Assembly (NCBI GenBank): GCA_024643325.1
Contig: JAHEND010000003.1
Location: 62,001-126,000 of the forward strand
Reading direction: 5' to 3'
Source: Sediminicola sp.
Lineage (GTDB): Bacteria > Bacteroidota > Bacteroidia > Flavobacteriales > Flavobacteriaceae
DNA length: 64,000 nucleotides
Part shown: positions 34,747 through 43,415 of the stretch, piece by piece
Layout of the letters: each line of letters begins with the position of its first letter
Numbering within the stretch: position 1 is the stretch's first letter
Translations under genes and position numbers: made by a program
The notes under the pieces: model-generated
The model's input: only the letters and a program-made list of their open reading frames with translations
Told to the model about the DNA's origin: nothing
Database searches by the model: none

Positions 34747-35347
34747 TAGGTTTTTAAAATTTGTTAAAATTACAAATTATAATCCAAGGGTACTGTTTCT
34801 ATATGAGAACATTATATGAAAGTTTAGAAGTTATACACAACAACAGTATAAATATTATTTTTCTTTTTTTTATAAAATTTAAATAGTGTTTATTATAGGA
34901 TGTTCATAAGTGTAATAACTTTTTAAGTATTTTTTTTTATACATAAACAAATCACTTTATTAACTAACTATCTTTTTATTATTATACTGTAAATCATAAT
35001 TTTAATTCAATTATTAACATTTATGTATAAGTTAGTTAACAGGTTTTTTTTAATTGTTTTTTATTTTTTTAAGTGTATAAAACCTCATTTTTTAATGATA
35101 AGTGATTATTAAAAAAAGATAAAATTAAAATGGTTTATAAGATTATTTTTATACCTGAATTTTTTAAAATGAGTAACAAATTTTTAAGTATTTATTTTTT
35201 ATTCACTTGTCAACAAAACACTTTTTTTATAAATAGCTATTTTTTAGAAGGTTAGTAATTACTTAAAAAATCATTGTTTATAACTTAAAAAAACAAAGCC
35301 TTTTATATCTTTAAAGCAAATTAATCATTTAACACTTACAGACATTT
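34747..35347. other. oriC: AT-rich intergenic region, candidate chromosomal replication origin
   Basis: A 601-bp gap between divergent rnr and rpiB that is extremely AT-rich (9 G/C of 60 in 35101-35160) with no open gene. DnaA-box matches to TTATNCACA: perfect TTATACACA at 34831-34839; one-mismatch copies at 34901-34909 (reverse), 34937-34945, 35022-35030 (reverse), 35072-35080 (reverse) and 35275-35283 (reverse). A 10-bp inverted repeat TTAACTAACT/AGTTAGTTAA is at 34960-34969 and 35030-35039. The two parS sites 10-12 kb away and the nearby mnmG and rnpA support this call. Chance matches are more likely in such AT-rich DNA. Confidence 0.65.
34831..34839 (+). other. Perfect DnaA box TTATACACA
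   Basis: A 9-of-9 match to TTATNCACA within the AT-rich gap, 85 bases upstream of the rnr start. Confidence 0.6.
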
Positions 35348-35779
35348 ATGACAATAGCTATAGGAAATGACCATGCAGGAACAGAATATAAATTTGCTAT
35401 TGTAGCCTTTCTTAAAGAATCGGGATATGAGGTATTAAACTTTGGAACAGATACTTCAGATTCTGTAGATTATCCAGATCATATTCATCCAGTGGCTGAG
35501 GCAGTTTCTTCTAAAAAAGCAACTCTAGGAATTATTATATGTGGTAGTGGAAACGGTGCCGCTATGACGGCTAATAAACATCAAGATATTAGAGCTGCTT
35601 TATGTTGGTCAAAAGAAATTGTCGCTTTAGCTAAGCAACATAATAATGCGAATATATTATCCCTTCCAGCGAGATATTTATCCCTACCTCAGGCTTTAGA
35701 AATGGTAAAAGTGTATTTAGACACTCCTTTTGAAGGAGGTAGACACGCTAATAGAGTAGCTAAAATTTCTTGTAGTTAA
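35348..35779 (+). CDS. rpiB: Ribose-5-phosphate isomerase B
   Basis: A 143-residue isomerase interconverting ribose-5-phosphate and ribulose-5-phosphate in the pentose phosphate pathway. MTIAIGNDHAGTEYKFAI is the typical start, VDYPDHIHPVAEAV follows, and IIICGSGNGAAMTANKH includes the catalytic Cys. HNNANILSLPARYLS with ALEMVKVYLDTPFEGGRHANRV closes the fold. The length is standard. A TATCTTTA element is at 35306-35313 upstream. It is transcribed rightwards from the candidate origin, and the CDF gene follows after six bases. Confidence 0.96.
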   Translation: MTIAIGNDHAGTEYKFAIVAFLKESGYEVLNFGTDTSDSVDYPDHIHPVAEAVSSKKATLGIIICGSGNGAAMTANKHQDIRAALCWSKEIVALAKQHNNANILSLPARYLSLPQALEMVKVYLDTPFEGGRHANRVAKISCS

Positions 35780-35785
35780 AAATTT

Positions 35786-36700
35786 ATGGGACACCACCAT
35801 TCTAACCAAAACCACATACAATATGATGCTAAAGGTAGAAATTTAGTTATTTCCATTTTTCTTAATATCATTATTACAGCCTCACAAGTCGTAGGAGGTT
35901 TATGGTCTGGTAGTTTGGCTTTACTTTCAGATGCTCTTCATAATTTTTCAGATGTTTTATCCTTAATAATCAGCTATGTAGCAGTTAAATTATCTAGAAA
36001 TAAAGCTTCTTATGGAAAAACTTTTGGTTATAAAAGAGCAGAAATTATAGCGGCATTTGTCAATGCTTTTTCTTTAGTTATTGTGGCTATTTTTTTAATT
36101 ATTGAGGCTTATAAACGTTTTGTTTCTCCAGTAGAAATAGCGGCTGATTTAGTGATTTGGTTTTCTTTACTTGGTATAGTAGCCAATGGTTTTAGTGTTT
36201 TATTATTAAAAAAAGATGCCAATAACAATATGAATATGAGGTCTGCTTATATTCATTTATTCTCTGATATGTTGGCTTCAATAGCGGTTTTAATAGGAGG
36301 ATTATTAATGCGTTATTTCTCTCTTTTTTGGATAGATCCATTACTCACCTTAATTATAGCGCTTTATTTAGTATATATGGGTTATGACCTTATTGTAGAC
36401 GCCACTAGAATTCTCATGCTTTTTACTCCCTCTTATATTAATTTAAAAGCTTTACAAGTAGACGTTTCTAAAATTTCACCTGTTAAAAACCTCCACCACC
36501 TTCATGTATGGCAACTCAATGAGGCAGAAGTTCATTTAGAAGCCCATATAGAATTTTCTAAAAATCTTAATCTAAAACAATTTGACACTATTTTGCTTCA
36601 AATAGAATCTTTACTCTTAGAGAAGTATGGTATTAACCATGTGACTTTACAACCTGAATTTGAAAAGGAGGATTCTAAAAAACCCATCATTCAAGATTAG
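35786..36700 (+). CDS. Cation diffusion facilitator (zinc/cobalt exporter)
   Basis: A 304-residue CDF-family exporter. A His-rich N terminus (MGHHHSNQNHIQYD) precedes six membrane segments. The metal site is read as SLALLSDALHNFSDVLSL in helix 2 and YIHLFSDMLASIAVLI in helix 5. The C-terminal cytosolic domain (HHLHVWQLNEAEVHLEAHIEF) binds regulatory metal. It moves Zn(II) or related metals out of the cell. It follows rpiB by six bases. Confidence 0.93.
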   Translation: MGHHHSNQNHIQYDAKGRNLVISIFLNIIITASQVVGGLWSGSLALLSDALHNFSDVLSLIISYVAVKLSRNKASYGKTFGYKRAEIIAAFVNAFSLVIVAIFLIIEAYKRFVSPVEIAADLVIWFSLLGIVANGFSVLLLKKDANNNMNMRSAYIHLFSDMLASIAVLIGGLLMRYFSLFWIDPLLTLIIALYLVYMGYDLIVDATRILMLFTPSYINLKALQVDVSKISPVKNLHHLHVWQLNEAEVHLEAHIEFSKNLNLKQFDTILLQIESLLLEKYGINHVTLQPEFEKEDSKKPIIQD

Positions 36701-36809
36701 TTATTAAGCTTTTAATGAGTTAGCTTAAGAATGTACTATAACTTTAAAATAACCAACGATCAAATAATTACTACAGCTATAAAATACCTTAAAACAACAA
36801 AGTACAACT

Positions 36810-37259
36810 ATGGAGATTAACTGCTGTTCCTTTTCTTCTTTAAGTACCATCCAATTATATGAGCTACTTCAGTTGCGGTCTCAGGTATTTGTGGTGGAAC
36901 AAGATTGTGTGTATCAAGATATAGATGGTAATGATCAAAAAGCCCTTCATATATTAGGAACAATTAAAGGTAGGATTGTTGCTTATACAAGAATTTTTAA
37001 ACCTGGAGATTATTTAGAGAAAGCAGCGATTGGCAGGGTCGTAGTCGCTGCTGATTTTAGAAAAAGAGATTTTGGAAAAGCGATTATGCAAGCTTCTATA
37101 GCTGCTATTGAAAACTATTTTAACACAACTGATATAGGTCTTTCTGCCCAGACCTATTTATTGAATTTCTATAATGATTTAGGTTTTTATGCCCTTGGCG
37201 ATACCTATTTAGAAGACGGCATTCCCCATATTTATATGGAGCGCTCTTTAATGTCATAA
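36810..37259 (+). CDS. GNAT family N-acetyltransferase (ElaA-like)
   Basis: A 149-residue acetyltransferase. QLYELLQLRSQVFVVEQDCVYQDIDGND near the start and AAIGRVVVAADFRKRDFGKAIMQAS (acetyl-CoA binding Q/R-x-x-G/A-like segment) are typical of the ElaA subgroup, which also has the RSQVFVVEQ block. The end YLEDGIPHIYMERSL matches too. The substrate is unknown. It sits about 110 bases after the CDF gene. Confidence 0.88.
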   Translation: MEINCCSFSSLSTIQLYELLQLRSQVFVVEQDCVYQDIDGNDQKALHILGTIKGRIVAYTRIFKPGDYLEKAAIGRVVVAADFRKRDFGKAIMQASIAAIENYFNTTDIGLSAQTYLLNFYNDLGFYALGDTYLEDGIPHIYMERSLMS

Positions 37260-37297
37260 GTTTTTAAGAAGGGGTGTACCTGAGTATTGGGCAGCAC

Positions 37298-38398
37298 TTA
37301 ATTTTCTGCTATAGCAACACCAATTTTAGAATCTGCAGTGCCGTAATACAAAAACCATTTTTCTTTAAAAAAGACCATACCCTCTACAAAACATACCTCA
37401 TTTACTTCTCCTATTTTTTCGTAATCCTTGTCGGGATATATAAAATAACCCTTGGTTCTATCTATTAACTGGTAGGGTTTGGTAGCGCTAAATAAGGCTT
37501 GTCCTGCAGCATAAGTAAATTTAGGCAAATTAGGATCATTGTTATTTGCTGCATTACTGGCGTTGTAAATTAAATTTATCCCGTCTTTAGTCCATAATGC
37601 GTATGGGCCAGGCTCCACAAGCCTACTGTCAAAATATCCAGGTCGCGGGTGAAGCACAGAAACCATAGTATTATTTTCTGCGTTTTCCAGCACCTTCCAA
37701 TCAATTAAATTGGTTGAATGAGCCATAAATAAATCCGTATCTCCAAAATACATCCAATACTTACCGTCTATTTTTTTAGCACGCATTTCTACTCCAAACT
37801 GTTCTACAACAATAGCACCTGATTTTGACCACAAGTTTATATTTTTAGGATCTTTTAATACTGGGCCGTGTTTAGTCCATTCTTTTAAATTTGTTGAGGT
37901 GGCCAAACATAGGCGGGCTGTTTTTCCATCATAAGAGGTATAGGTAAGAATATATTCTCCATTTGGATCTTGAACCACCCTGGGGTCTTCTACCCCTCCA
38001 AAGGCTTCATAAACCAACATATCATCATTTTCTGGAAAAAAAATAGGAGCCTTTTCTTTGGTAAAATGTATCCCGTCTTCACTGGTTGCCAGTGCAATTC
38101 TAGAGGTCATTTTTTGGTCTTGAGCCCTATAAATTAAGTGCACTTTTCCATCTTTAACAACTGCAGATGGGTTGAGCACATTTCTTGCTTCAAAGGCTGT
38201 TTCTTCCCCACTTACAGGATCTAAAAAAACCAATTCTGGATTGGGAGTAAGTATGGGATTTTCTGCATCTTGCTTTAAAAAAGGCCCCATTTCCCAAACT
38301 TTTTGATCGGAAGTGTCTTTTTGAACAACTGATTTATTACAAGAAGAGAGACTGATTAGGAAGCCTAAAAAGAATAGCGGTTTAATATATTTATACAT
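37298..38398 (-). CDS. GH130 family glycoside hydrolase/phosphorylase lipoprotein
   Basis: A 366-residue protein with a lipoprotein signal (MYKYIKPLFFLGFLISLSSC, Cys at 20), so likely anchored in the outer or periplasmic membrane. The five-bladed propeller of the GH130 (GH43-like) family follows: FEARNVLNPSAVVKDGKVHLIYRAQD, FGGVEDPRVVQDPNGEYILTYTSYDG and EPGPYALWTKDGINLIYNAS are conserved blade blocks, with the VEDPR motif. The family acts on beta-mannosides. It is the last gene of the minus-strand run after DUF3050. Confidence 0.85.
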   Translation of the reverse strand: MYKYIKPLFFLGFLISLSSCNKSVVQKDTSDQKVWEMGPFLKQDAENPILTPNPELVFLDPVSGEETAFEARNVLNPSAVVKDGKVHLIYRAQDQKMTSRIALATSEDGIHFTKEKAPIFFPENDDMLVYEAFGGVEDPRVVQDPNGEYILTYTSYDGKTARLCLATSTNLKEWTKHGPVLKDPKNINLWSKSGAIVVEQFGVEMRAKKIDGKYWMYFGDTDLFMAHSTNLIDWKVLENAENNTMVSVLHPRPGYFDSRLVEPGPYALWTKDGINLIYNASNAANNNDPNLPKFTYAAGQALFSATKPYQLIDRTKGYFIYPDKDYEKIGEVNEVCFVEGMVFFKEKWFLYYGTADSKIGVAIAEN

Positions 38399-38412
38399 GT
38401 TTAGGTGTTTGC

Positions 38413-39192
38413 TTAAGACACCAAGTTAGACTTTATTTCTTGATCTATAGCATCCCAAAGGGCAATTCTAACAGCTAAAGCTTTTTGAGATACTTCAGTA
38501 GCCTCTTGCCATTTTAAAGTGTCTTTTCCACAGAGTTCACTGACCATTTTTAAAGATAGTGGGCCATGTTCATCACCATCTATTTCAATATGTCTATTGA
38601 GATAGTACATAAATCTCGGATAATTGGTAGCATTCTTTTTTGCTGCTTTGCTTACAATTTCTATAAACATGTCCGGTATAAGGTCTTCTCTCCCAAAAGT
38701 GAACGCAGCGGCAACAAGATGAGGTTTTCCAGTCGCTATAGTTTCAAAAGTAAAGTTTAAAAAATCTTTTACTGCAGGGTTTAAAGGCGCTTTACGAATA
38801 GCCTCTATTACAGGCACATCATTTTTTAAAAGACTTAGAAAATTATTAACTCCATCTGTGCTCGCCCCTACCTCTTCCATGGCGTCTAAATACATTTGAT
38901 AATGACTAATTGGGGTACCATTAACGTCTATATCGCTTTCTTCCCCCATCACTATCTCATTGATAAATCTGGAGAGAGTTGGATTTTTTGGGGCCATCCA
39001 AGGGAGGCTCACACAAGTAAGTTGTTGTTGCAGCGATTTTAATAAAGACATAAAATCCCACACAGCGTATACGTGTAACTCCATGAAAATAGCTACGTCT
39101 TTAAGACTGTTTAAAGATTGATATATGGGGTGTTCTTGTAAATTATGGCGTAAAGGTTGAATGGCTTTTTCAAGTGTTTGGATCTCTTTCAT
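38413..39192 (-). CDS. DUF3050 family protein (haem-oxygenase-like fold)
   Basis: A 259-residue helical protein. FMELHVYAVWDFMSLLKSLQ, INEIVMGEESDIDVNG and YLNRHIEIDGDEHGPLSL are the DUF3050 blocks; His and Glu/Asp residues in them (HVYAVWDF, HIEIDGDEHG) are consistent with a di-iron, haem-oxygenase-like fold. The role is unknown; related proteins act as non-haem oxygenases. It lies 16 bases after rnpA, which may reflect operon stacking rather than a shared job. Confidence 0.85.
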   Translation of the reverse strand: MKEIQTLEKAIQPLRHNLQEHPIYQSLNSLKDVAIFMELHVYAVWDFMSLLKSLQQQLTCVSLPWMAPKNPTLSRFINEIVMGEESDIDVNGTPISHYQMYLDAMEEVGASTDGVNNFLSLLKNDVPVIEAIRKAPLNPAVKDFLNFTFETIATGKPHLVAAAFTFGREDLIPDMFIEIVSKAAKKNATNYPRFMYYLNRHIEIDGDEHGPLSLKMVSELCGKDTLKWQEATEVSQKALAVRIALWDAIDQEIKSNLVS

Positions 39193-39208
39193 AAAAATTT
39201 TTATAGCC

Positions 39209-39649
39209 TTACAAAGATAAGCTCTTTAACCATTTCTCTATAAGGATCGATACACTTTTGTTTGTATTTTCTTGCGAAGGAATTTCTTTACCATTAAATA
39301 GGATCATGCCCATATAGGGCTGAGAGAGGTTTTGATTCAGTGTAGGTTTTATTTTTCTATAAGACTCCCTTAATAATCTTTTAATCCTGTTGCGATCTAC
39401 CGCTTTTTTAAAGTGTCTTTTAGACACACTAAAAGCACACTGCATAGGAACAGTACTGTTTGGGTTACTCACAAAAACCAATCTTAAAGGGTATGCACTT
39501 ATAGCTTTTCCCTCTGAAAACAAGCGCTCAATAGATTTGGCGCTTTTTAAGCGTTCTTTTTGTCCTAGAGAAAAACGCCCCGAAAGATATTTTTGGGGCG
39601 TTTCTGTTGGTTGATTTTTGTTTAAACCTGCGGTATCTTGATTGGACAC
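39209..39649 (-). CDS. rnpA: Ribonuclease P protein component
   Basis: The protein subunit of RNase P that helps process tRNA 5' ends. The conserved body begins at FSLGQKERLKSAKSIERLF (about residue 27) and includes CAFSVSKRHFKKAVDRNRIKRLLRESYRK, the RNA-binding basic helix. The open frame starts with GTG at 39649 and gives 146 residues, with a 26-residue N-terminal extension. A strong hairpin (39573-39603) lies within that extension. No ATG precedes the conserved body, so the GTG start is my choice. rnpA is often near the origin. Confidence 0.93.
   Translation of the reverse strand: MSNQDTAGLNKNQPTETPQKYLSGRFSLGQKERLKSAKSIERLFSEGKAISAYPLRLVFVSNPNSTVPMQCAFSVSKRHFKKAVDRNRIKRLLRESYRKIKPTLNQNLSQPYMGMILFNGKEIPSQENTNKSVSILIEKWLKSLSL
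39573..39603. terminator. Terminator-like hairpin inside the start of rnpA
   Basis: AAACGCCCC (39573-39581), a 13-base loop, GGGGCGTTT (39595-39603): a perfect 9-bp stem. On the minus strand it is followed by T-rich TTTTTCTC, the orientation of an intrinsic terminator. It is 91 bases after the M1 stop and lies within the rnpA reading frame. It could attenuate read-through into rnpA. Confidence 0.55.
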
Positions 39650-39693
39650 TTTTATTTGTTTTTAGGGCCTAAGAGGCTGTTTCAATATGCCAA

Positions 39694-41559
39694 TTATTCT
39701 TCTGCGGATTGAAGTGAGTTATTATCCAAATCAGCATCGGCCATGAGGCCAGATGGATCAATTTGAATCGCTTTAATGCTTTGATAAGGCTTAGAAATAG
39801 TAAACTCATAGCTTGGATAAGCCCAAGCCCAGTTAGGTAACACGGTTCTTTGGATTTCCGGATAAGGATTCTCTTTTCCGCCTCGCATCATCCTAAGGGG
39901 TATGTAAAAAGTTTCTTGACTCCCATCTTGGTAAACCACTAAAATATCTAAAGGCATAGGCATTAAACCTTTTCTTTCTAAGACCACTGTGGTGTTTTCA
40001 AGGTCTGCCGCAACAACTTCTTGAATGGCGTAATCTATGGTATTGGTGGTTTGTGTCCAATCCATTAAATACCAGTCTAACTGAAGCCCAGACACTTTTT
40101 CTGCGGTTCTTTTAATGTCATTTGGCGTTGGGTGTTTGAATTTAAAGTCTGTGTAGTATTTTTTAAGGGTTTCCATCAGTTTGTCTTGGCCAATGATATA
40201 ACCTAATTGAGACAAGAAAATAGATCCTTTCGAATAAGCAGCAATGCTATAAGCACTGTTGTATGCGTAGCGGTCTGAATGGGTGGTTTGAGGCTGTTCT
40301 TTTCCAGACTTTACTAAATACTGGTAGCCCCTATAACTTCCTGAAAAAGGATTTTCAGCAGGATTTTCACTGATTTCTTGCATGAATAAATTAGAGATAA
40401 AAGAGGTGAATCCCTCGTCCATCCATGAGTGCTTGGCTTCATTGGTAGCTAAAATATGTTGGAACCATGAGTGGGCCATTTCATGTGCCATTACTCCTAT
40501 TAAAGAGTTTAATTTACGCTCTCCTGTAATTAGGGTGCTCATGGCGTATTCCATTCCGCCGTCTCCTCCTTGGATTACACTGTATTGCTCATAAGGATAG
40601 GGGCCTATATTTTTGCTAAAAAATTCCATGGCTTGTGCTGTTTTTGGCTGTAAGGCCTTCCAGTTTTCTACCAATTCAGACTTGTTTTTATACAAGAAAT
40701 GAAGGGTTGGTCCATTTTCCATTTCAAGGACGTCATGGGTGTATTCCGGGTCTGCTGCCCACATAAAGTCATGCACCATAGGTGCTTTAAAATGCCAGCT
40801 TAAGGTATTTCCTTTTTGCTTTTTAACTTTTGTCCCAGGGGCCTCATATCCGTGTCCAATTTTCTGTGGGTTTTGTAAATAGCCTGTTCCGCCAATGGTA
40901 TAGTTTTTATCTAAAGTAATGGTTACATCGTAGTCTCCCCAAACGCCGTGAAATTCTCTAGCAATATAAGGATCTGCATGCCAGCCCTCAAAGTCATATT
41001 CTGCCATTTTAGGATACCACTGAGACATAGATAAAGCCACTCCTTCTGAGCTGTTTCTTCCAGAACGTCTAATTTGTAGCGGCACCTGACCTTTAAACTC
41101 TAAACTAAATACTGCAGTAGCTCCAGGCGCGATAGGTTCCGCAAGAATGGCTTGCAACACCGTTCCATCTACCGTAAAGTTAACAGGTTTTCCATTTTGG
41201 AGTAAGTTTTTTACATCTAAAAAACCAATTTCATCAGGACTTAGCGAGCTAATTCTGCTTTTTTTGTCCTCCATCATTCTTCCGTCTGGATCTGCAATAT
41301 TACTCAATCTCGCGTCCATTTCTGATCCGGGTTGAAAAGCATTGAAATAAAGGTGAAAAAACACTTGATTCAGTGCGTCTGGGGAGTTGTTGGTGTAAGA
41401 GATTTGTTGGGTTCCCTGATATTGAAACGTATTTATGTCCATGGTAACATCCATGGTATAATTGGCTTCTTGTTGCCAGTAATGCGTGTTTTGAGCCGTT
41501 GCGGCAACAGAAAGTACTAAGGCGAATAACGCCACGACACGTTTAGCGAATAAAATCAT
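39694..41559 (-). CDS. M1 family metallopeptidase (secreted)
   Basis: A 621-residue secreted aminopeptidase-like enzyme. Signal peptide MILFAKRVVALFALVLSVAATA is followed by a beta-sandwich domain, then the zinc motif HEMAHSWFQH with the third ligand Glu in WMDEGFTSF (HExxH-x18-E), and GGMEYAMSTL carrying the substrate-binding GxMEN-like block. It probably processes peptides in the periplasm. Its start overlaps the 3' end of the S8 protease gene by 17 bases, so translation of the two is coupled. Confidence 0.92.
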   Translation of the reverse strand: MILFAKRVVALFALVLSVAATAQNTHYWQQEANYTMDVTMDINTFQYQGTQQISYTNNSPDALNQVFFHLYFNAFQPGSEMDARLSNIADPDGRMMEDKKSRISSLSPDEIGFLDVKNLLQNGKPVNFTVDGTVLQAILAEPIAPGATAVFSLEFKGQVPLQIRRSGRNSSEGVALSMSQWYPKMAEYDFEGWHADPYIAREFHGVWGDYDVTITLDKNYTIGGTGYLQNPQKIGHGYEAPGTKVKKQKGNTLSWHFKAPMVHDFMWAADPEYTHDVLEMENGPTLHFLYKNKSELVENWKALQPKTAQAMEFFSKNIGPYPYEQYSVIQGGDGGMEYAMSTLITGERKLNSLIGVMAHEMAHSWFQHILATNEAKHSWMDEGFTSFISNLFMQEISENPAENPFSGSYRGYQYLVKSGKEQPQTTHSDRYAYNSAYSIAAYSKGSIFLSQLGYIIGQDKLMETLKKYYTDFKFKHPTPNDIKRTAEKVSGLQLDWYLMDWTQTTNTIDYAIQEVVAADLENTTVVLERKGLMPMPLDILVVYQDGSQETFYIPLRMMRGGKENPYPEIQRTVLPNWAWAYPSYEFTISKPYQSIKAIQIDPSGLMADADLDNNSLQSAEE

Positions 41560-43300
41560 ATTTATTTAAATTAAATTTTTTGTCTTGTATTTGTTTGGCT
41601 AAAATTAAAGCATTGTAGGCATTTATCATCCTTCCTGAGACAGAAAGACTGCTAAAGGGAACCTTTTTGTCTGGATCTGAAGGTGAAATTACTGGAATTT
41701 CTGAGCGGACTCCAGAAAGCATGAGTATTTTTTTAATATCTGCCGCACGCAGTTTTGGATAGATAGACCAAACGAGGGCGGCAACGCCGGCTGCGCCGGG
41801 GGCCGCCATGGAGGTGCCATCTTGAAAGTCGTATGCTCCCCCTGGCATGGTGGAATAAATGGCTCCTCCGGGCGCAAAGAGGTCTACATTAATTTTTCCA
41901 TAATTTGAAAAATCCGCCACTAAATTTCCCCCTAACTCACTTGTTAAAGCCCCTACTGTGAGTACATTATTGGCTATCTCTGGACCGTTGTTAATTTGGT
42001 CGTTGGGAAAATTTGGGTGGCTAGGATGGTCCAGATCTTCTCCTTCATTTCCTGCTGCATGAACGATTAAGACGTCTTTAGATGCTGCGTATTTTATTGC
42101 CTCATGAACCCATTCCACATTTGGAGAATAGGATTTCCCAAAACTTGCATTGATTATTTTTGCTCCATTGTCTACCGCATAACGGATTCCTAAAGCAATG
42201 TCTTTGTCGTATTCATCTCCATTAGGTACTGCTCTTAAGGCCATTATTTTTACTTGAGCAGCAGCGCCATTTATACCTAATCCATTGTCTCTTTGTGCCC
42301 CAATAATTCCGGCAACATGGGTTCCGTGACTTTCTTCCGGAAGCCTATTTTTAGGGTTTCCATTACCGTAAGGAACATCTAAAATATCGTATGGATTGTC
42401 TCCTACAACGGCTCTTCCATCAAAGTTTTTATTGAGATTGTAGTCTGCAAGTTCACTAAAATGAGTCACACCAGCATGGAGTTCTTTAAGCACTTGCGGA
42501 ATACTATCTGCAAAAGAAAACATTTGCTTTAGCACCCCTATTTTCTGCTGCAGCATAATGCTGTTGGTTTCAAATTTTTCAAGATCTGTAAGGTTGTAAC
42601 GGTCTTTTCCAAGCGCCTTTTTAACGTCTGCATCGGCGGTTTCTACTGCCATTAAAATTTGTCTGTACTGGTCCTTGTCTTGAAGCGCCTTGGGAAGTGC
42701 TTTTTCTAATTCTTTTTGTGCGCGCTTTTGAAGGGCTGTGTCCCCAAGTTTTAATGCGACAATTCGCGTTACCTCTACTTGTTCGTGGTAAGATTCTCCC
42801 AGAAAATTATAACCGTGTAGATCATCTGTGTAGCCGTTGTTGTCGTCGTCAACTTCATTGGCCGCGATTTCTTTTTCGTTGGTCCAAAGTTGGTTTTTTA
42901 AGTCTTCATGTAAGAGGTCAATCCCAGAATCTAACACAGCCACGGTAATGCTGTTAGACTTAAAACCATTGTCTTTAATATAGGCATAAGCTTTTTCCAA
43001 ACCCATTCCTGGAATACTATCCGTATAAGGATCCTTGTGGGACCATTGTTTTTTCTCGTCTAAGCTCAAGGCTATTTTTTTGCCAACAAGCACAGGGGTT
43101 TCCGCCACAAAAGAGGGTGGCAAAGCTTTACAACTGGCGAGTAAAAACAACAGCATTAAAGGTTTAAAAAAACCGCGACATATTGACCTGTGCAGGGCAA
43201 CATATTTTGTTTTTAGGCCAGCATGTTTTATGGGTAGAGATATGTATTTCTTATGTGTGCTCATATATTTTTTGTGTAAGGTTGTACATGGCGTGTGCAT
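41543..43300 (-). CDS. S8 family serine peptidase (subtilase), lipoprotein-like
   Basis: Up to 585 residues. The catalytic triad is clear: Asp in VAVLDSGIDLLHEDL, His in EESHGTHVAGIIGA, Ser in GTSMAAPGAAGVAAL. A lipobox (LLFLLASC) precedes KALPPSF, but the N-terminal 40 residues before it are unusually long, with Lys/His/Tyr-rich repeats, and start candidates are 43300, 43264 or, with a one-base deletion in a T7 run (43166-43172), an ATG at 43181. The latter would give a textbook lipoprotein signal MSRFFKPLMLLFLLASC. It heads the S8-M1-rnpA minus-strand run. Confidence 0.9.
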   Translation of the reverse strand: MHTPCTTLHKKYMSTHKKYISLPIKHAGLKTKYVALHRSICRGFFKPLMLLFLLASCKALPPSFVAETPVLVGKKIALSLDEKKQWSHKDPYTDSIPGMGLEKAYAYIKDNGFKSNSITVAVLDSGIDLLHEDLKNQLWTNEKEIAANEVDDDNNGYTDDLHGYNFLGESYHEQVEVTRIVALKLGDTALQKRAQKELEKALPKALQDKDQYRQILMAVETADADVKKALGKDRYNLTDLEKFETNSIMLQQKIGVLKQMFSFADSIPQVLKELHAGVTHFSELADYNLNKNFDGRAVVGDNPYDILDVPYGNGNPKNRLPEESHGTHVAGIIGAQRDNGLGINGAAAQVKIMALRAVPNGDEYDKDIALGIRYAVDNGAKIINASFGKSYSPNVEWVHEAIKYAASKDVLIVHAAGNEGEDLDHPSHPNFPNDQINNGPEIANNVLTVGALTSELGGNLVADFSNYGKINVDLFAPGGAIYSTMPGGAYDFQDGTSMAAPGAAGVAALVWSIYPKLRAADIKKILMLSGVRSEIPVISPSDPDKKVPFSSLSVSGRMINAYNALILAKQIQDKKFNLNKYDFIR

Positions 43301-43329
43301 GCTTGTTTTGTGCGTAAGGCTGTATATGG
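43271..43329. repeat. Two imperfect tandem direct repeats
   Basis: TTTGTGTAAGGTTGTACATGG (43271-43291, 21 bases) and a 23-base copy TTTGTG-CG-TAAGGC-TGTATATGG (43307-43329), differing by a 2-base insertion and two substitutions. They lie at the 5' end of the S8 gene, in a TG-rich stretch. Their role is unknown; they may reflect a slippage-prone leader. Confidence 0.55.
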
Positions 43330-43415
43330 TTTAAATTAATCTTTCTCTGTTAAAGCGAATATTGTGTTTTTTTATAGAAACCACAGTCTCTATGGTTTTG
43401 ATCTCTGTTTAAATC

